Shown here piece after piece: positions 59,013-64,000 of a DNA stretch of 64,000 nt. Under the pieces are notes generated by a model, which worked only from the letters and a program-made list of their open reading frames with translations, was not told the origin of the DNA and did no database searches. Each line of letters begins with the position of its first letter. Positions within the stretch are counted from its first letter, which is position 1. This DNA comes from Cephalopachus bancanus. Its lineage: Eukaryota; Chordata; Mammalia; Primates; Tarsiidae. Both the position numbers and the translations under genes were made by a program. The DNA is taken from contig JAPVLO010000570.1 of assembly GCA_027257055.1 (NCBI GenBank), forward strand, positions 882,001 to 946,000. The letters are read 5' to 3'.

Positions 59013-61146
59013 CAAGAATTGCAAAACACAATAGCAAGCATCAGCAGTAGAATCAACCAGGCAGAGGAAAGACTCTTAGAGCTTGAGTACCAAAATATCG
59101 TACCAATCCTGTCTGACAAAGACAAGAAGAAAAAGTTTAGGAAGAATGAGCAAAACCTATGAGTGGTTTGAGGTTATGTAAAGAGACCAAATATGTGGCT
59201 GAAAAGGGAAACTGAGAATACCCTAGAACAAGTCTTCTAGATAACATCCAAGAAAATTTTCTTTATCTTGTTAGAGAGGCAACCATGGAGATGAAAAAAT
59301 TTCAGAGAACTTCTGCAAGGCGTTCCAAGAGAAGACCATTCCCAAGGCACAGAACAATCTGTCTCCCTATGGTGAGCATGAAAGAAAAAAATCCTGAAGA
59401 CAACTAAAGAGAAAAGACAGGCCACCTACCAAGTAATATCCATCAGAATTGCAGAATTCTTTTCAGTAGAAGCTCTACAAGCCAGAAAATACTGGGGTCT
59501 CATCTTTAACATTGTTAAAGAAAAGCAACTCCAATAAAAAAATGCTCTATCCCATCAAGCTAAACTTCATTAGTGAAATATAATTAAAATCCTTCCGAGA
59601 GATTCAATTTATAAAAGAATATGCCACCTCCACCTGAGCCTTTCAAGAGATGTTTAAGAAATCCTAAACACAAAAACAAAAGAATGATTCCACCAATCAC
59701 AAAAGCATAGGCAAGTGCAGTCTTTTACAGACAATGCAAATCAACTACAAAATCTAAAAATCAAAGCAGCCTCTTAATAGAAATATAACAGGAACAAGCC
59801 TCCACATGTCAATAATTAACCTAAGTTATTAAATGTGCTACTCAAAAGGCACAGAATGGCAAATTGGATAAAAAAGCTTGATCCATCTTCTGCTGCCTCC
59901 AGAAAACCCATCTCACTGCAAATGACCCTCATAGGCTCAAGGTAAAGGGTTGGAGAAAGGTCTTTCAGGCAAATAGAAGACTAAAAAGAGCAGCAGTAGC
60001 TATTGTTACATAAGAAAAACAGACTATAAACAAACAAAAGTCAAAAAGACACTGAGGACACTGTATAAAGATAAAAAGTCTCAATCTACCAGTAAGAAAT
60101 ATCCATACTGATTATATACACACTCAATATAGGAACATCCAGATTTATAAAACAATTGCTAATTAAATTAAGAGAGAACATTGCCATTCAATTATAGTCA
60201 GAGACTTTAATACTATGCAGCAGCCTTGGACAGATCATCAACCCCAACAACTAACAAGTACATTTGTAATTTTAACTTGACATGCAAACAAATGGACCAG
60301 ATAGTTCCTACTGAACTGTTCACTCACAATCACAAGATATACATTCTTCTCATCATCAACGAGAATACCCTAAACACACAAATACATGGAAATTAAACAA
60401 AATTTTTCTTAATGACTTTTGGGTTAACACAGAAATCAAGGCAGAAATAAAATTATTCATAGAAACAAAAAAATAAGAGAAACACACCAAAACATCTTAA
60501 TACTGATGAAATTATTAATGAGAAGGAGGTTTACAACATTACATTAACAAATCAAGAAAATAGAGAGTTCTCAAACAATCCAATATTGGATTTAAGTAGC
60601 TGGGGAAAAAAAAAGGACAATTCGGTCCCAGAATTAGAACAAAATGGAAATTGTTAAAATAAACTCAAATTTAAATAAAAATAAAGATTAAAAAATCATT
60701 TAAAAATTAAAAAAAATAAAAAACTGGTTCATTGAAAGGATAAATAAGATGGACATATCCCTAATCAGATTAACAAAACACAAGAGAGAGCAAATTTGAA
60801 TAAACACAAGTAGAAACACAGAAGGCAATGCTATAACTGATCATGGATGAATACAAAAGACTATCTGAGATTACTCTGAAAATCTGTATGTGAATAAACT
60901 AGAAAATCTTGAAAAAATGGATAATTCCTGGCATCACATAACCTCCCAAGATTGATACAGGGAGAAACTGAAATCCTAAACAGACCAATAACAATCTGAG
61001 GAATTGACTCAGTAATAAACCTCCCTGCTACAAAAGCCTTGGTCCAGATGGTTTATCAACTGAATTCTATCAATTGTAAAACAACTGATATCAATCTTAT
61101 TGAAAGTGTTTCAAGCAATCAATAATGAATTTCCCTAGCTTATTCT

Positions 61147-61539
61147 ATGAAACCAATATCATCCTTACACCCTAAAATGACAGAAACCCAAAAAAGAAAA
61201 GCAAATTTCAGGTCAATTTCCCTGATTAAAACAGAAGAAAAAATTCTTAACAAGATTCTAGAAAATCGCATCCAACAGCACATTTCAAGGATTATCCATC
61301 ATGACCACATGGGCATCATTTCCAAAATGCACAGCTATTTTCACATAGGCAAATCAATAAACATAATCCATCACATAAATAGTTGTAAAAATGAGAGCCC
61401 ATTAAGCACAGAAAAAGCATTTGATAAAAATTCTACATACCTTCTTGATGAAAACCCTCAAGCACCTAGACATCAAATGAACATTCCTCAAAATAGCAAA
61501 AGTTATCTACTACAAACTTGCAGCCAATACTGTGCTTAA
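61147..61539 (+). pseudogene. L1-J ORF2 reverse transcriptase fragment
   Basis: 130 codons of L1 reverse transcriptase: 'FRSISLIKTEEKILNKILEN', 'RIQQHISRIIHHDHMGIISK', 'SINIIHHINSC', 'STEKAFDKNSTYLLDENPQA'. The conserved HHDQVGF is HHDHMGI, and the D of 'DAEKAFD' (the first metal-binding aspartate) is replaced, so the enzyme is dead apart from its frameshifts. Confidence 0.8.
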
Positions 61540-62567
61540 TGGGCAGAAGCTGAAAACTTTACCCCTAAGAACTAGAACAAGAAAATAATCCTCACCCTCA
61601 CTCCTCCTATTTAACATAGTACTAGAAGTGTTAGCCAGAGCAATCAAGCAAGCAGAATAAATTAGGGATATCCATAGAGAAAAATAGTAAGTTAAATTAT
61701 CTCTTTGCAGATGATATGATTTTATACCTAGAAAACCATGAAGAGTCTCAAAAATCCCCTTGTACTGATAAATGACTTCAGTAAATTCCCAGTATACAAA
61801 ATCAATGCACAAAAACAGTTATATTTCTATACTCCAGCAACAAACAGGCTGAGAACAAAATTAAAAACAATTACACTCACAATAGCCACTAAAAAACAAA
61901 AATAATCAGCATCCTTCTAATAAAAGTGATGAAAGAGCTTTACAATGATAACTACAATACATTGCTCAAGGAATTCAAGGATGACACAAACAACTGGAAG
62001 AATAGTCCATGTTCATGAATTTAAAGAATCAATGTCTTCAAGATATCTTTCTACCCAAGGCAATCTACAGATTCAATATGGTCCCTACCAAATTATCAGC
62101 ATCATTTTACAAAGCTAGAAGAGACAATGCAGAAATTCACATGGAGCCAAGAAGGATCCCAAAGAGCTAAAACCATCCTAAGCAAAAAGAAAAAAGCTGG
62201 AGCCATCACACTTCTAGCCTTCAAACTTCATTACAAGGCTACAATAATCAAGACAGCATGGTACTGGTACAAAAATAGCCACATAGACCACAGTGAATTC
62301 CAATGAACTCAATAAATTCAATGGAATAAAACAGATAACCTGGAAATAAAAGCACTGACCTTCAACCAACTGATCTTTGAGAAACCCAATAAAAACAAGC
62401 ATTGGGGAAAGTAAACCATGTTTAACAAATGGTTCTGAGAAAACTGGCTAACCACATGCAGAAGAATAAAACAGTACTCCATTTACCTCACCATATATAA
62501 AAATTAACTCAAAATGTACCAATGTCTTAAATATTAAATTGCCGAGTATAAGCTCTTAGAAGAAAAC

Positions 62568-62909
62568 TTGGGAAACACCCTCCTGGACATCAGAGTAGGC
62601 AATGAATTCATGGCCAAATCCTGGAAAGCAAATGTAACAGAAGCTAATATTGACAGGTGGGACCTTATAAAGCTAGAAAGTTTTTGCACAGCAAAAGAAA
62701 CCATCCAGAGAGTAAAAAACAACAAAATAGCGAAAATTATTTGCATGCTATGCATTCGAAAAAAGCCTAACATCCAGGATCTACAAGGAACTCCCATTGA
62801 TAGGATAAAAACAAAACAAAAAACATCAAAAAGTGGGCAAAATAATATGAACAGACACTCCTCAGAGGAAGACATTCAAGCAGCCAACAAACCTATGAAA
62901 AAATGCTGA
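62568..62909 (+). pseudogene. L1-J ORF2 C-terminal fragment
   Basis: 113 codons from the cysteine-rich tail region upstream: '[20 protein letters not shown]', 'QDLQGTPI', '[19 protein letters not shown]'. These match the conserved L1 ORF2 C-terminal segment '[16 protein letters not shown]' and '[18 protein letters not shown]'. The terminal zinc-knuckle-like part continues in other frames. Confidence 0.78.
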
Positions 62910-63612
62910 GTTGCTCTAATCATCAGAGAAATGCAAATCAAAACTACAATAAGATACCACCTCACAATGGTCAAACAATAACAGATGTTGGCAAGACTGC
63001 AGAGAAAAATAAATGTCTCTACACCGTTGGTGGGCATGTAAGCTAGTTCATTCTTTGTGGAAAGCAATGTGGTGTTTTCTCAAATAATTAAAATTTTAGC
63101 TACCATACAAACCAGAAATCCCACTTTAGGGAATATACCTAGAGGAATATGAATTGTTCCACCAAAGAGAAACGTGCACAATATGTTCATTACAGCACTA
63201 TTCCAGTAGTAATAACAACCAACCCAGATGCCCATCAAAAGTGGACGAGATAAAATGTGGTTCATATACACGATTAAATACTTTAAAGCCAGAATGAAAA
63301 GCAAAAATAATGTCCTTTGCAGCAACATGAATGCAGCTGTAGATCATCATTCAATAAACTATCATCGAAATGAAAACTGAATATTGCATGTTTTTATTCA
63401 TAAGTGGATTTTAGGCATGGGAGCACAAAGGTGTGAACAAGAAATGCTTGGCAATGCTATAGGAAGGAGGGAGAGTAGGGAATAAAGGGCACAAAATCAC
63501 TTATTGGGTATTATGACTACTACCAGGGGGAGAGAGGGCTAGCCAGAAGCCCAAATCTCATCTGCATGCAATTTACTTATATAGCAAATCTTCACACATA
63601 CCCCACAACTCT

Positions 63613-63643
<31 letters not shown>

Positions 63644-63664
63644 AACATAAAAGAATGAATTACT

Positions 63665-63928
63665 TTTTTAGAATATAAGAAGTTAATTTGATATGCTAAT
63701 TTGATTTAGAATGCATGACTGGAGTTTAAAAAAAATATTTAAGACCTACCACACATTTGAAAATTTGCAGTTTATTCAATGTGTGTAATAAATTGATAAT
63801 ATCAGGTGATAATTTTATAATACTACGACAGTCTTAACGTTTTAAAGGTTTCAAAACTGAATACATATTAATAAATCATTATGTAAGTATAACTTTCAGA
63901 TAGAAAACTTTATAAAACATTGCTACTC
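63665..63928. other. Unassigned AT-rich sequence
   Basis: No recognisable repeat or gene between the L1-J TSD and the terminal LTR. Confidence 0.5.
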
Positions 63929-64000
63929 TGGTCTGAATGTTTCCCTTAAAACTTCATATGTTGAAAAGGTTTTCAATGCAATACTGTTATGAGGTGGGGA
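63929..64000 (+). mobile_element. MaLR-type LTR (MLT1/MST-like), start only
   Basis: 'tggtctgaatgtttccctta' followed by 'acttcatatgttgaaaaggt' and 'tgttatgaggtgggga' matches the first 70 bp of MaLR LTRs (t..tctgaatgtttgtgtcccc...ttcatatgttgaaa...ggaggtgggg). The rest lies beyond the window. Confidence 0.7.

Larger units (their letters stand above)
56331..63647 (+). mobile_element. L1-J, full-length older L1, sense
   Basis: It begins 'atggggggagaggcaagatg', the canonical L1 5' start pattern, then a 5' UTR (with two Alus), ORF1 remnants (about 58790-59780), ORF2 remnants (about 59820-63110), a 3' UTR and a long A-rich tail (63613-63645). Degenerate TSDs are taaaagataaattact (56315-56330) and taaaagaatgaattact (63648-63664). 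Its 3' UTR lacks the 'ctggcagtttccc' blocks and it is more diverged than L1-F/L1-G, so it is an older family than the other full-length copies. Its FADD codons (about 61700-61715) survive amid frameshifts. Confidence 0.9.

Noticed and set aside
1..64000. Host protein-coding genes, tRNA, rRNA, CRISPR or prokaryotic operons
   Set aside because: Every open frame above 100 codons that shows protein family features is L1-derived. No tRNA cloverleaf, rRNA block or spaced direct-repeat array was seen, and the content is plainly mammalian.

Overview
This is mammalian nuclear DNA, almost certainly from a primate, and it is built mostly of nested retrotransposons. I found no host protein-coding gene, no tRNA or rRNA gene and no supported exon. 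The primate call rests on dimeric, 7SL-derived Alu elements with target-site duplications (TSDs). They are neither human-type (AluJ/S/Y) nor the lemur/galago type I know: the left monomer starts with a shortened box A region (ggtggctcagcctgtaatcc) and carries a very tRNA-like B box (gggttcgagaccca). The young L1 family also has a lineage-specific 3' UTR. A tarsier-like primate is my best guess, by inference only. MER5A, MIR, L2, MaLR and ancient L1M remnants are expected in any eutherian.

Layout. 1-11.9 kb holds five L1 pieces in both orientations (old L1, L1-A, L1-B, L1-C, L1-D) plus two Alus. 11.9-17.2 kb is mostly single-copy AT-rich sequence with an old unassigned repeat, an L2 copy, microsatellites and one stretch that looks like a conserved regulatory element. 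17.2-20 kb holds a possible processed-transcript 3' end, an Alu, and a decayed mariner split by a twin-primed (5'-inverted) L1 (L1-E). From about 19.95 to 46.9 kb one ancient L1M copy of about 5.6 kb lies in antisense. It has been blown apart by a solo ERVK-type LTR (6-bp TSD), three essentially full-length young L1s (L1-F, L1-G, L1-H), and a 265-bp inverted duplicate of sequence lying about 1.1 kb further right. 47.3-48.7 kb is old sequence with a MIR. 48.7-53.5 kb is L1-I, with an intact 5' end and no 3' half, and two tandem units in its 5' UTR. 53.5-56.3 kb is mostly unassigned with an old L1 tail. 56.3-63.65 kb is L1-J, an older full-length sense L1 with a degenerate TSD and two head-to-tail Alus. 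The window ends inside a MaLR-type LTR.

Function. Every L1 ORF1 and ORF2 I followed is broken by stops, frameshifts or deletions, so nothing here looks autonomously active, although the reverse transcriptase FADD motif survives in L1-G. The most interesting content is rearrangement history: the 265-bp inverted templated insertion, a roughly 39-bp reverse-transcriptase segment lodged in an L1 endonuclease region, the reciprocal L1-C/L1-D breakpoints, and the direct pair of full-length L1s. I saw no unknown multigene system. All alignments were made by eye against family consensus patterns, so boundaries are good to a few bases where a TSD is quoted and to tens of bases elsewhere.
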